Source: Bacteroidota bacterium
GTDB lineage: Bacteria > Bacteroidota > Bacteroidia > Sphingobacteriales > Sphingobacteriaceae
NCBI GenBank assembly: GCA_013288685.1
Contig: JABDBM010000003.1
Span: 28,323-92,322, forward strand
Reading direction: 5' to 3'
Length of the DNA stretch: 64,000 nucleotides
The position numbers were made by a program, and so were the translations under genes. The notes under the pieces were generated by a model that ran no database searches, had not been told where the DNA came from, and worked only from the letters and a program-made list of their open reading frames with translations. This document shows, one piece after another, positions 11,461-21,915 of the stretch (the first letter of the stretch is position 1; the number at the start of each line of letters is the position of its first letter).

Positions 11461-12231
11461 TTAAACTACCACGCCTGTTTGCAGATTAACGGTATAAGTA
11501 CTGCCGTTTATAACAACTTTAGCTAAATGATTTCCCAAAAATGTTATGGTACCCTGGTAATTCCATGATCCTTTGGGGCCGCTTCCCTGGGTAGTGAAAG
11601 TTGCCGAGCCGCTAACCACGTCGCCATCAACAGGACTGTAAATTACCGAACTAAGGGTATAACTGTAGCTTGCTGTGCCGGTAACTTTACTTGAACCCGA
11701 ACCTGTTGAATAACTGGCACTTGAGCTTAGCGAACCGGTGAGCGACAAGTTGGCGTCATCAACGCCGGGTTGCGTGCTGGCAAGCGTTAGGTTTTCGGCA
11801 ACTTTATAGGTAACCGATGTATCCGGAATTGATACCGAAATAGTCAGGTTATCTGTTGTGGTAAAGCCCGAAATAACATCGTTAACGCATTGAAATGCAA
11901 ATTTAATGCTGCCGGCGTACGAAAACGACTCGTGGTTGTAACTTACCGAATAGCTAAGCGTAGTATCGATAACTAAACCACAATCCGGATTGTTTAGGCC
12001 CTGCAGTACTTTACCTTTAGTATGCACCGCAAATGCAGTTGGTGCAGACAAACCTTGCGAAAGATCGAAACCCAAATCGCCAAATAATGACTGATCCACG
12101 TTAAGCGCTACCTGTGCAGCAACCGTTTTTGGCGCAAGCGCCGGACCCGATGCATTGCTTGACGATTTTTTACACCCGGCATACATAACGATTATACCGG
12201 CCAATAAAACATAAATTGTTGTTTTTTTCAT
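11461..12231 (-). CDS. Hypothetical lipoprotein
   Basis: 256 aa, lipobox MYAGCKKSSS, Ser/Thr-rich. Confidence 0.75.
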   Translation of the reverse strand: MKKTTIYVLLAGIIVMYAGCKKSSSNASGPALAPKTVAAQVALNVDQSLFGDLGFDLSQGLSAPTAFAVHTKGKVLQGLNNPDCGLVIDTTLSYSVSYNHESFSYAGSIKFAFQCVNDVISGFTTTDNLTISVSIPDTSVTYKVAENLTLASTQPGVDDANLSLTGSLSSSASYSTGSGSSKVTGTASYSYTLSSVIYSPVDGDVVSGSATFTTQGSGPKGSWNYQGTITFLGNHLAKVVINGSTYTVNLQTGVVV

Positions 12232-12314
12232 GATAAGGACCTATTTTAATTAGTACAAATATAATAATGATGTTTTTAATAAAAACAAGTTTACAGTAAT
12301 TAATACATTTGTAC

Positions 12315-12875
12315 ATGACATATTTAAAGCAACAAACTAAAAAAGTATATCGTGCAAAGGTATTTGTACTGATGATGATGAGCCTCGCCTTATCAACCGG
12401 CTTACGGGCGCAGGATGACAAATCAAAAAGGCCAAGCCCGCCTGCTATGGCAACCGGTAAAATTGGAGGGGCTACGCTAAGTGTCGATTACAGCAGTCCA
12501 TCGGTAAAAGGCAGGAAGATTTTTGGAGGCATACTGCCTTATGACAAACTTTGGAGAGCCGGCGCCAACGAGGCAACCATTTTTACAACCGATAAAGACA
12601 TAAAGGTAGAAGGTACAACCTTGCCAGCGGGTAAATACAGCTTTTTTGCCACCCCCGGCAAGAAGAAATGGACCATCTTTTTCAACTCAGAAACCGGCCA
12701 GTGGGGCGATAAAAAAGGCGGTGCTGCCAATATGGATTCTACCAAAATCGTTTTAACTTTTGCCGTTAAGGTGAAGAAATTAAAAGACATACAAGAGAAA
12801 ATGCAATACGATGTAACTGATAAAGGCCTCGAATTGCGCTGGGAGTATTCGGATGTGTTTATAAAGATTGAATAG
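12315..12875 (+). CDS. DUF2911-family secreted protein
   Basis: Signal peptide; GGATLSVDYSSPSVKGRKIFGGILPYDKLWRAGANEATIF...LPAGKYSFFATPG is typical DUF2911; ATG at 12315 used. Confidence 0.8.
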   Translation: MTYLKQQTKKVYRAKVFVLMMMSLALSTGLRAQDDKSKRPSPPAMATGKIGGATLSVDYSSPSVKGRKIFGGILPYDKLWRAGANEATIFTTDKDIKVEGTTLPAGKYSFFATPGKKKWTIFFNSETGQWGDKKGGAANMDSTKIVLTFAVKVKKLKDIQEKMQYDVTDKGLELRWEYSDVFIKIE

Positions 12876-12881
12876 GGAAAG

Positions 12882-13343
12882 TTAAAAGTAGCCCTTTCTT
12901 TTTATAATCATCATCATTCTGCCGGGTGTCCCCTCCAGATCGAGATATACCAGATATATCTCATTTTCGAAGCCGGCAAAACCGCCCATGTCATCCGCTT
13001 TAAGCGGCTGTAGCTTTAAGCCGGCTATAAAGTTAGCAGCAGTTAAAAAATACGAAGTAGGCATAAGTACCGACAGTACCTTAACCGTGCTGTCGGCTTT
13101 TACCTCTACACCAAGGTACACGGTGGAGTCGTTTGTGAAATTATACAACAGGATAGGCACGTAGTGGGTAACGTTTACAACGCCCGGCAAAAACACATCG
13201 AGGTTTGTTTTTGTAGCTAATTTTTGAATAGCTTCATTTAATTGCCCAACAAGGTTTTTATTTACTTCCATTGGTTGTTGTTGCGCAGTGGCACAATAGG
13301 AGCATGAAAGGATTGCGGCCGCTATAAGTGTTATTAATTTCAT
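12882..13343 (-). CDS. Hypothetical secreted protein
   Basis: 153 aa ORF with N-terminal signal peptide. Confidence 0.6.
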   Translation of the reverse strand: MKLITLIAAAILSCSYCATAQQQPMEVNKNLVGQLNEAIQKLATKTNLDVFLPGVVNVTHYVPILLYNFTNDSTVYLGVEVKADSTVKVLSVLMPTSYFLTAANFIAGLKLQPLKADDMGGFAGFENEIYLVYLDLEGTPGRMMMIIKRKGYF

Positions 13344-13451
13344 ATAATTAATTTGTACTCAAGGTAGCAATCGAGGCGGCAATAAAAATGTGAGTTAAGT
13401 AGTATCACGGAATACGTGCTGTTTTTTCTCTATGAAACTTTTTAAAGAAGC

Positions 13452-13582
13452 AATTAACCACGGAGATCACAGAGGGGTCACAAAGCACACAGAGAATAGA
13501 GAAATAAGTGCTGAACGTATAATAAGTCGGCGTATTCCACCTCCGAAAAACTTTGTGCATTCTCTGTTTCTCGGCGGTAAAA
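13452..13582. repeat. Imperfect palindromic intergenic repeat, CACAGAG family copy 1
   Basis: attaaccacggagatcacagagg...cacacagag / tttgtgcattctctgtttctcggcggtaaaac arms. Confidence 0.7.
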
Positions 13583-13592
13583 CTAAACAGAT

Positions 13593-15437
13593 TTAATATC
13601 CCGGGTTCTGTTTTAGCTTTCCATTTGACGCTGTAATTTCGTTTTGCGGTATCGGGAACAATTCATTCCGGTTTGCCGTGAAATGGGCAGTAAAGTAAGT
13701 AGGACCGAAATTAACAACGGCGTTTTCATGCTGAATATAGGCGGTGAGCGTATTAACCATAAACCAGCTTCCTCCCGGACCGCCATATATTCCATCCCAG
13801 CGCTGCAGGTCAAAAAACCTGTGCCCTTCCATCCCAAGTTCCAGCATCCGCTCAAAATATACAGCTTTGCGTGCATAACTCATTCCGTTTGCGGCAAAAC
13901 CGTACGCCGCATTATTGCCGGCAACGCCATATAAACCAACTTTGTAATTGGCCGCCGGGGTGGTAGTGTATCCGCCCATTGGGTTTGCAGGATCAATATA
14001 GGTGTGAACCCATCCTGCGGGGTTTGCCGCCCGCCTGCGAACCATGTTCACATAATCTTCGGCCTTTTGCAAACTCCCTACTTCTACCTCAACCTCGGCC
14101 GCCCAAAGCAACACATCGGCATAACGAATGGCATTATAGGAGTTTGATGTTGATTGATTAGTGGCCCATCCCCCATAAGCTTCGCTGGTAGTAGCCTGGG
14201 CGGCCTGGTAATACAGGGTCTTTAAATTAAAATAAGGCCCTGCTTCGTTTTGGTACCCTACCCAGCTATCACCGGGCGCGTTTCCCCAGTCAAGGCAAGG
14301 TATGCCACGGCGGCCAACCGTCCAGTCTAAGCGCGCATCAATCGTTACGGTAGTTGGGGTAAATGGCATTGAGCTGGTTAACCCCTGGTCATTTTTCAAG
14401 TCGCCGTTGTTATAGGTATCCAGCAAAGGCAAACCCGTAGTCGCGTCGGTTTTAAAAGCATTTACGAAGCTAAAAGAGGGTGTAAAGAAACCGCAGCAGA
14501 TCGCCGGACCACCCTGTGGGAAATTTAGAATATCGCCGGGATTGCCATCATAACCACCAGATCCGTCATGTACCACAGCCTGTATAACAAATACACCTTC
14601 GGGGCCGTTTTTTTTCGAAGGGTTAAAATTATCGGCATAAGGTACCAGGGCATATTTAGCACCCTGTGAAGTTACGCCATTGGCAATCAAATCGCCGAGC
14701 AACGGTTTTGCCAGCGCATATTGATGATCAAACAACAAAGTCTTAGCCAAAAAAGCTTCGGCTGCATATTTATTGGGCCGGCCTATCAGCGCCTGCGTAA
14801 CCGGCAAATGGTTCATTGCAAAAGTAAAATCAGCTTCAATTTGGGTCCAGATGGGGCCGTTATTACTCACTGTATTATACCCATTGCTATAAGCTGTTCC
14901 TGTATTGATATAGGGTACGTTTCTCCACAGTTTTGCGAGTTCAAGCTCATAAAAGCCTCGCAAAAAACGTGCTTCGGCGGTAATTTCATTTGCATAAGCA
15001 GCCGATATAGTTCCATTTATTATTAACGGGAGTGTTTGCAGAGCCTGGTTTGCGTAGTATATGCCTTGCATGTTAACGCTCCATTTGGCATCAAAATACT
15101 CATTGGTACTAATTGCTGTATACGAAGCTATATCCTCTGCCGGGGGCTGGTCGGTTTGAAATGATCCTTTATGAGCTTCGCCACCGGCTACGCTGCCGAA
15201 AATCCAATTATCCGTGCCGCTTTCCCAGGGGTAGGTTTTTTGCGCAGGATAAACACCATCTAAGCCTGCATACGCGTTCAACATTAAATTATCTACGATG
15301 GGTTTACCCACCGGAATTGCATTTAAAGCATTATTAAAGACAAGAGACCCGGGTTCATTATGATCAACAGGTTTGTTACAGGTGCAAAAAAACAAGGAAA
15401 CTACCACAATACCGGCAAGAAAACTTTTGCTTTTCAT
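13593..15437 (-). CDS. RagB/SusD family lipoprotein
   Basis: 614 aa, lipobox FFCTCNK, SusD signatures (AEARFLRGFYELELAKLWRNVPYI; RYADVLLWAAEVEVE; ELGMEGHRFFDLQRW; NELFPIPQNEI). Confidence 0.93.
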   Translation of the reverse strand: MKSKSFLAGIVVVSLFFCTCNKPVDHNEPGSLVFNNALNAIPVGKPIVDNLMLNAYAGLDGVYPAQKTYPWESGTDNWIFGSVAGGEAHKGSFQTDQPPAEDIASYTAISTNEYFDAKWSVNMQGIYYANQALQTLPLIINGTISAAYANEITAEARFLRGFYELELAKLWRNVPYINTGTAYSNGYNTVSNNGPIWTQIEADFTFAMNHLPVTQALIGRPNKYAAEAFLAKTLLFDHQYALAKPLLGDLIANGVTSQGAKYALVPYADNFNPSKKNGPEGVFVIQAVVHDGSGGYDGNPGDILNFPQGGPAICCGFFTPSFSFVNAFKTDATTGLPLLDTYNNGDLKNDQGLTSSMPFTPTTVTIDARLDWTVGRRGIPCLDWGNAPGDSWVGYQNEAGPYFNLKTLYYQAAQATTSEAYGGWATNQSTSNSYNAIRYADVLLWAAEVEVEVGSLQKAEDYVNMVRRRAANPAGWVHTYIDPANPMGGYTTTPAANYKVGLYGVAGNNAAYGFAANGMSYARKAVYFERMLELGMEGHRFFDLQRWDGIYGGPGGSWFMVNTLTAYIQHENAVVNFGPTYFTAHFTANRNELFPIPQNEITASNGKLKQNPGY

Positions 15438-15455
15438 CTCACATCTTTCATTTAT

Positions 15456-17294
15456 TTAATATCCCGGATTTTGTTTAAGCTTTCCCGCCGAAGCCGTAAT
15501 TTCATTTTGCGGTATCGGGAACAGTTCATTTCTGTTTGCTGTAAAATGGGCGCTGAAGTAAATAGGACCGAAGTTCTTAACTCCATTTTCATGTGCAATG
15601 TAGGCATTTAATATGCTGGCCATGTATCCGCTTCCTGCCGGTCCGCCGTAAATTCCGTCCCAGCGCTGCAGATCAAAAAACCGGTGCCCTTCCAGTCCCA
15701 GTTCAAGTGTACGTTCAAAATATACGGCTTTGCGTGCATAACTTTGGCCGTTGGCAACAAAACTACTTGCAGCATTATTACCGGCAGCGCCATATAAACC
15801 AACTTTGTAATTGGCAGCAGGGGTATTGGTGAAGCCGCCCATAGGGTTAGCGGGATCAATATATTTATGCACCCAGCCTGTGTGGTTTGCCGCACGGCTG
15901 CGCACCATATTCACATAATCTTCGGCCTTTTGCAAACTGCCTGCCTCCACCTCAACCTCCGCTGCCCAAAGCAGTACATCTGCGTAGCGGATGGCATTAT
16001 AGCAGTTTGACGTTGACATATTAGCGCCCCATCCGGCGTAATCTTCGCTGGTAGTAGCCTTCGCTGCCTGGTAGTACAAGGTTTTTAAATTAAAATACGG
16101 ACCGGCGTCTATTTGGTCATGCGCCCAGGTATCGCCGGGCGCGTTGCCCCAGTCTAAACAAGGTATGCCGCGGCGGCCAACCGTCCAGTCTAACCGTGCA
16201 TCAAGCGTTCCGGTAGTTGGGGTAAATGGTGCAGATGCAGTTATGCCCTGGTCGTTTTTTACGTCGCCTTTGTTATAGTTATCCAGCAAGGGCAAACCGG
16301 TAGTTGGGTCTGTTTTAAAAGCATTTACGAAGCTAAACGAAGGCGAAAAAAAGCCACAGCACTGCGCCGGACCGCCAGTCGGGAAATTCAGTACATCGCC
16401 GGCGTTCCCGTCATAGCCGCCAGACCCGTCATGCACCACGGCCTGTATCACGAATACGCCTTCAGGGCCGTTTTGTTTCGAAGGGTTAAAATTGTCGGCA
16501 TAAGGCACCAGGGCGTATTTCACCCCCTTTGATGTTTCGCCGTGGGCAATCAAATCTGCCAGCAATGGTTTTGCGAGCAAATATTGATGATCAAACAGTA
16601 AAGTCTTCGCTAAAAAAGCCTCCGCTGCAAATTTATTGGGCCTGCCAACAAGCGCTTGTGTAGACGGTAAATGAGTTCGGGCATAGTCAAAATCGGCTTC
16701 AATTTGGGTCCAGATGGGGCCATTGTTGGGCACGCCATTATATCCATTGTTATAAACGGCGCCCGAAGTAACATAGGGTGCATTCCTCCATAATTTAGCC
16801 ATCTCAAACTCAAAAAAACCACGTAAAAAGCGGGCTTCCGAAGTAAGTTCGGCAGCATACGCAGCCGACACGGTGCCGTCTTTTAATACCGATAGCTGGT
16901 GAATAGCTTGGTTTGCATAATGTAAACCATCCATGTTGGCGCTCCATTTGGCATCAAAATAACTATTAGCGGTAGTAGTGGTAAACGTAGCAATTTCTCC
17001 TGCTTCGAGTTGGTCGTTTGGGTTTGATCCTTTATGAGCTTCGCCGCCGGCTACGCTGCCAAAAATCCAGTTATCCGAGCCGCTTGCCCATGGCGCTGTT
17101 GTTAGTGCCGGAGAAAAACCATCCAGCAATGCGTACGAATTGATGATTAAACTATCTACAACAGATTTATCAGTTGCATTTAAAGCGTTTATCCCGCCAA
17201 AAGAATGGGGGCCCATGCGTTCAGCAGGTTTGTTGCACGCGAAAAAACACATGGAAACTACTACAATGCCGGTGATAAAAAGTCTATTTTTCAA
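15456..17294 (-). CDS. RagB/SusD family lipoprotein (tandem paralog); possible TTG start at 17294
   Basis: Highly similar to the adjacent SusD; N-terminus (L)KNRLFITGIVVVSMCFFACNK aligns to MKSKSFLAGIVVVSLFFCTCNK if TTG at 17294 is the start; ORF open to 17477. Confidence 0.88.
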   Translation of the reverse strand: MKNRLFITGIVVVSMCFFACNKPAERMGPHSFGGINALNATDKSVVDSLIINSYALLDGFSPALTTAPWASGSDNWIFGSVAGGEAHKGSNPNDQLEAGEIATFTTTTANSYFDAKWSANMDGLHYANQAIHQLSVLKDGTVSAAYAAELTSEARFLRGFFEFEMAKLWRNAPYVTSGAVYNNGYNGVPNNGPIWTQIEADFDYARTHLPSTQALVGRPNKFAAEAFLAKTLLFDHQYLLAKPLLADLIAHGETSKGVKYALVPYADNFNPSKQNGPEGVFVIQAVVHDGSGGYDGNAGDVLNFPTGGPAQCCGFFSPSFSFVNAFKTDPTTGLPLLDNYNKGDVKNDQGITASAPFTPTTGTLDARLDWTVGRRGIPCLDWGNAPGDTWAHDQIDAGPYFNLKTLYYQAAKATTSEDYAGWGANMSTSNCYNAIRYADVLLWAAEVEVEAGSLQKAEDYVNMVRSRAANHTGWVHKYIDPANPMGGFTNTPAANYKVGLYGAAGNNAASSFVANGQSYARKAVYFERTLELGLEGHRFFDLQRWDGIYGGPAGSGYMASILNAYIAHENGVKNFGPIYFSAHFTANRNELFPIPQNEITASAGKLKQNPGY

Positions 17295-17451
17295 TTGTAA
17301 AGGGTTTAGTATCGTTATTTTAATTTCATTAAGTGCCTGTAATGGCCGGTTAATCATCGCGATGCGGGGCCAAATTATTTTGCCGATACAAGGTAATAAT
17401 AATATTAATAATATCCGGAATGGTATGAAAATTAATAGGTTAGTGCAAATT

Positions 17452-18720
17452 TTAATTTGGCTGCATTTCGTGCTCAATAATTGTTACCTGCCCGTCTGTA
17501 CATGTTTCGGCAAAAACCGAAGCATCATTTACCTGGGGCCTATTCCATTTAAAGCAGGATTTGAAGGCGGTTAAAAGCCGGTGCCGGCTTGTTTCGTCTA
17601 AGCCGGGGTTTGCTCTCAAAAAGTCGCGCCTTATAGCAACCGCGGTTTCAGCGGAAGATACAGGAGTCCAACCGGGAGGCATTACAATGTACAATAGCTT
17701 ATTTTTTATACCGGCTGCATTTTTAACATCCCGATAGAGCAACAGTATTTCCCCAAAATATAAATCCGAAAAATTGGTGACATCTAAGTCCCTGGTGATG
17801 CCGCAATCTGTTTCTACCTCTTTTTTAAGCGGTTGCAGCGTGCCAAATATCCAATCCCAAAGCGGCACAACGGTGGCAAAGTTTGTATCTACATATAATG
17901 GATTTTTTGCATGGTGCACCCTGTGGTGCGATGGTGTCACCAAAAGATGCTGCAACGGGCCTAACTTGCCGTTTTTTAAAGCGCCTTCGCTTACGTGGGT
18001 AAATATTCCCCATGCGCTGCTGATGGACATAATTACCAGCAACATAACCGGCGGAACACCCAACAACGCTAAAATAACTAAGTGAACAAAAGTAGAATAA
18101 TAGCTTTCCGCAAAAAAATGAACCCAATTTACCGTCATATTTAATTCGGACGGAGAGTGATGCTGGCAATGAAGACACCATAAAAATCGCACCCTATGAC
18201 AACTGAAGTGGAATATCCATGTGGCAAGCTCCCAGCATACATAAGCATAAATCCAGCTGTACCATTTTAAATTGATGGTGAACACCCCTATTTTTTGGAT
18301 ATGGGGCAGCCAAAGCCAAACTACATGGATCAAAATCAACTTCGGTAAAAGCTCAATGACTAACAAAGCCAAAAAAGATGGCTTGTAGTTTACTAATAAG
18401 TTTTTAAAAATGAGTTTATACTTTTGATAAGTGTTGGTATTGCCCCGTTCTTGTTTCCAAAGGCGGGTGATGAGCAACAGAATTTCCCATAAAACAAAAG
18501 TGGCGTTTAGCGCAACCATTATAGCCACGGCACTTTTGTAATACTCGTGGGTTGATATCGGGTTGATAATTGTGCCGAGATACCCCTTCCACTTTAACGA
18601 ATCGTAAACATATCGCCAATAGTTGGCAATCAACTTACACGTGATATAACCAAACGCGAGTACAAAAACTACATTCTCAATTATTCTCCAATTTTTACCC
18701 GCCTTTTTAATAAAACTCAT
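17452..18720 (-). CDS. Fatty acid hydroxylase / sterol desaturase family membrane protein
   Basis: 422 aa; His motifs HFSCHR, HCQHH and HRVHH. Confidence 0.88.
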   Translation of the reverse strand: MSFIKKAGKNWRIIENVVFVLAFGYITCKLIANYWRYVYDSLKWKGYLGTIINPISTHEYYKSAVAIMVALNATFVLWEILLLITRLWKQERGNTNTYQKYKLIFKNLLVNYKPSFLALLVIELLPKLILIHVVWLWLPHIQKIGVFTINLKWYSWIYAYVCWELATWIFHFSCHRVRFLWCLHCQHHSPSELNMTVNWVHFFAESYYSTFVHLVILALLGVPPVMLLVIMSISSAWGIFTHVSEGALKNGKLGPLQHLLVTPSHHRVHHAKNPLYVDTNFATVVPLWDWIFGTLQPLKKEVETDCGITRDLDVTNFSDLYFGEILLLYRDVKNAAGIKNKLLYIVMPPGWTPVSSAETAVAIRRDFLRANPGLDETSRHRLLTAFKSCFKWNRPQVNDASVFAETCTDGQVTIIEHEMQPN

Positions 18721-18803
18721 TCATTGGTTGTTAATACAGCAATACGATTTAATACGAAGGTAAATAAATTAAGTTGGCTGTATGTTGCTTTGCAAAGGAG
18801 AAA

Positions 18804-18943
18804 ATTAACCACAGAGGTGACAGCGGCCGGTACAAAACACACAGCGAATAAAAAAAACGGGGGTTAGACATTTACTAATTCAGCGGGTTACCAGTAAGAC
18901 TCCGTGTGCTCTGGTGCATTCCCTGTTTCTCTGCGGTAAAACT
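18804..18943. repeat. CACAGAG-family palindromic repeat copy 2
   Basis: attaaccacagagg...cacacagcg / gtgtgctctggtgcattccctgtttctctgcggtaaaac. Confidence 0.65.
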
Positions 18944-19010
18944 AAACTGTTAATAAAAAAACGTTGCCTGTTTTATTATATTTGAAAATTGACCTATTAA
19001 TCCTCATCGA

Positions 19011-19526
19011 ATGAAAAAGATAATCACTTTAACCATCGGCTTGTTTTTTAGCTTTTATGTGTCTGCACAGGAAGTATCAACGGATGTTTTTGTTGCAGCA
19101 ACCCCCGCCGGCTCAACAAAGCTTACGGGCGACGCATTGTCGAAATATCTGCATAGTAATTTCAAAATAACCCTGGTGCCTTCCAATTATGAAACCACTT
19201 ACCTTGCGGGCGGTGTAATCATTTGCTTTTGGGATTTGAAAGCCGACCCCGCTTACAAAAAAACGCTTGAAGAGGTGCAAACCAGGATGGATGCGTTCCT
19301 AAAAAAAAATAATACGTTTGTTAGTTCCGGTATCCAAACGGTACACAACACCCGTTTCCTGGTTTGGGAATACCATAACGACGACGAGGTTTATATCAGG
19401 TTTATGTCGGAATATAATAACAACAACCAAAGCATGGATGGCATTATTCAATTTAAAAAGCCTGATGAAGATAAAGCGCAACAGGCCTTGAAAGACCTTT
19501 TGGCAAGTATGCATTTTAAGGAATAG
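19011..19526 (+). CDS. Hypothetical secreted protein
   Basis: 171 aa with signal peptide MKKIITLTIGLFFSFYVSAQ. Confidence 0.65.
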   Translation: MKKIITLTIGLFFSFYVSAQEVSTDVFVAATPAGSTKLTGDALSKYLHSNFKITLVPSNYETTYLAGGVIICFWDLKADPAYKKTLEEVQTRMDAFLKKNNTFVSSGIQTVHNTRFLVWEYHNDDEVYIRFMSEYNNNNQSMDGIIQFKKPDEDKAQQALKDLLASMHFKE

Positions 19527-19533
19527 TTGCTGA

Positions 19534-19764
19534 TCATTTATTATCTTTCATTTTACTTACCCATAAGTAAACCGACCATACGCAGGTAACACCAAACAGC
19601 ACCAACACAGGAACATAGTATTGATGAATAAACGAATGGAAATAAGCGCCCACCAAAACATACGCAGAAGCGATACAAAGTTTTAAGACAACAAATTCGG
19701 CATTCGACCAACTGGTTTTGATTTTGAAAAAATTCATACCTCTCATTTTTGCATAAATATCCAT
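19534..19764 (-). CDS. Small hypothetical membrane protein
   Basis: 76 aa with two hydrophobic segments. Confidence 0.45.
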   Translation of the reverse strand: MDIYAKMRGMNFFKIKTSWSNAEFVVLKLCIASAYVLVGAYFHSFIHQYYVPVLVLFGVTCVWSVYLWVSKMKDNK

Positions 19765-20023
19765 ATAAATAGGCTATGGTTTAATGATCGTTATCATCTT
19801 ATTAGTTGATATAATGACACCGCCTTGCTGAGGTGCTATTTCGCGCAGTCCTTTGCGTGGCAGATGTGCATTGGTGGAGACTTTATTTTGATAATGCTGG
19901 CTAAGAACAAAGCGGGTAGATATATCTTACCTAAGTGGAATTACTTTTTGCAACGACTTTAGAGTAGGTACAACAGATACTAAAGGACTGGCATAAGGAG
20001 TAGGTTAGCCGGAACCGGGTTAT

Positions 20024-21328
20024 CTACTTTTCAAAATCATTGCTGTAAATAGGTTTCCCGTCCGCAGTTTTTAGGTCAACAAAATCTACCTGGCATAATC
20101 CATTTGATATAAAACCGATCCCGGTGATCAGTCCGCAACTTTGATGATAAGCTGCGGTAAAAACCTCAACGTTGTTGATGCTGATGCTTGCTTTTTTGTT
20201 CTTCACTTTAAATTCAACATTTTGCCAGTCTTTCACGTTAAATCCCAGCGACGAAAAATCGGTGGTTTTACCATCCAAAGCGTTCTCGCCAAATTGCGCA
20301 GCGGCTATAGAAGTGCAGCCTTTCAGCGTACTTCTGAAATACATAAAATACCGCTGGCAAAACACCTCGCTCATTAAATACGGGCAGGCCTCGTTGTTTA
20401 GCGGATTAACCTTTATCCTGAATTTCAGCACAAAATTATCGCTGCTGCTGGCTATTTTCGACGGAAAATACGCCTGTATAATTACATTTTCCTTTTCTAT
20501 ATCAACCTTCCCGGTTATCAAATCAGCAGGGCTTAGTTGCATCGCTCCGTGCCTGATCCCGTTATTTGCCGGAAATAAATATTTAGGAATACTTTTGCGT
20601 ACCCTTGGCATGGCATAAAAAAACCACCGGTCGGTTGGGATGCTTACCGGCAATTGTTTAATGATCTTGTTGTTGGCCATCAGTTTTGCGGTATGATAGC
20701 CGGGCTCGTAGTAAATATCGGTAAGGGTATAGCTGTGCTTAAATATTTTAACCCGCCGGCTTACATCCCACGATTGCTGGATGAAAAAACTATCGGCGTT
20801 TACCGAATCAATATTATACCTGAAGATGACGGTATTGGGCACATCGTTACCGGTTACTTTTACCGCCGAGAAATGGGCCTTATCGGCATTGCTTACCTCA
20901 CGCGGGCCGGCATTCATTAAAACCACAACCGCCAGTATGGCCAGCAAGGTCAACCCTCCGAGTAACATGAAACCGGTGCGCCGGAATTTATTGGGTTTAG
21001 TAGCGGGACTGCCTTCATCCGGCACTTGTTCAGTGCTGATGCCCGTTGCGATATGATTAAGTTTAAAGCTTTGCCAGTTTTTATACCCGGCAGAAACCGC
21101 TACGGCATCCAGCGTGGCTATTTGCGGTAACCGGGAAAACTGCCCGTTCAATAAGCGCTTCACGGTAGACAGGCTTAGCAAAACCCCCGTTTTTTCGTGG
21201 ATACGTTCGCATAAAAATTGCAGGTCGCGCTGCACCAAACTTTCGGGATGGGCAAAGCCCTCCTTTTGGCAAAGTACGGCCATGCAAATTTTTACCAACT
21301 GATGCTCATCAACACTGTTTGCCTGCAT
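20024..21328 (-). CDS. Membrane-anchored protein with N-terminal HTH-like region, one TM and an extracytoplasmic domain
   Basis: N-term TGVLLSLSTVKRLLNGQFSRLPQIATLDAVAVSAGYKNWQSF, TM FMLLGGLTLLAILAVVVLM, then ~290 aa. Confidence 0.65.
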   Translation of the reverse strand: MQANSVDEHQLVKICMAVLCQKEGFAHPESLVQRDLQFLCERIHEKTGVLLSLSTVKRLLNGQFSRLPQIATLDAVAVSAGYKNWQSFKLNHIATGISTEQVPDEGSPATKPNKFRRTGFMLLGGLTLLAILAVVVLMNAGPREVSNADKAHFSAVKVTGNDVPNTVIFRYNIDSVNADSFFIQQSWDVSRRVKIFKHSYTLTDIYYEPGYHTAKLMANNKIIKQLPVSIPTDRWFFYAMPRVRKSIPKYLFPANNGIRHGAMQLSPADLITGKVDIEKENVIIQAYFPSKIASSSDNFVLKFRIKVNPLNNEACPYLMSEVFCQRYFMYFRSTLKGCTSIAAAQFGENALDGKTTDFSSLGFNVKDWQNVEFKVKNKKASISINNVEVFTAAYHQSCGLITGIGFISNGLCQVDFVDLKTADGKPIYSNDFEK

Positions 21329-21443
21329 TTTGAAACTATTTGAACGGCTTTTGAAGGCGAAATTAAACAGGCCCCCACTAATTTTGATTCAGAAATTAAA
21401 CGCCGCATACAAACTTAATCTTAAATCATAAAAAACAAATAAA

Positions 21444-21905
21444 ATGAACAAGTTCTTCAAAACCGTACTTTTAACCTGGTTATTTGCGGGCACTACCGAC
21501 ATCATTTCGGCCTTCATCACCGTATACATCCACAGCGGAAAATTCCCGGCAAAAATGTTTCATTACATAGCCGGGGGCGCACTGGGGCTTAAGACAGCCA
21601 TTGCGGGTGGCAATGCAGTGGCCTTTCTGGGTTTATTTTTTCACTATTTTATCGCATTCGCATTTACGCTGCTTTTTTTTCTGCTGTTGCCGCGTGTGAA
21701 ATTTTTATCGTTCAACAAATACCTTATCGGGATGCTGTACGCCGTTTTTGTAAACCAGGTGATGGAACAGCTAATTCTTCGGCTTACCCCGCTTCCATCC
21801 GGTACGTTCGACCTTGCAAATGAATACATCGGCTGGATAAGCTTTGGAATTGTGTTTGGTATTCCCATCGCCTGGAATGCCTATAAATATTATGGGGTAG
21901 AATAA
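21444..21905 (+). CDS. Hypothetical integral membrane protein
   Basis: 153 aa, about four hydrophobic helices. Confidence 0.65.
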   Translation: MNKFFKTVLLTWLFAGTTDIISAFITVYIHSGKFPAKMFHYIAGGALGLKTAIAGGNAVAFLGLFFHYFIAFAFTLLFFLLLPRVKFLSFNKYLIGMLYAVFVNQVMEQLILRLTPLPSGTFDLANEYIGWISFGIVFGIPIAWNAYKYYGVE

Positions 21906-21915
21906 GGGACCGATT

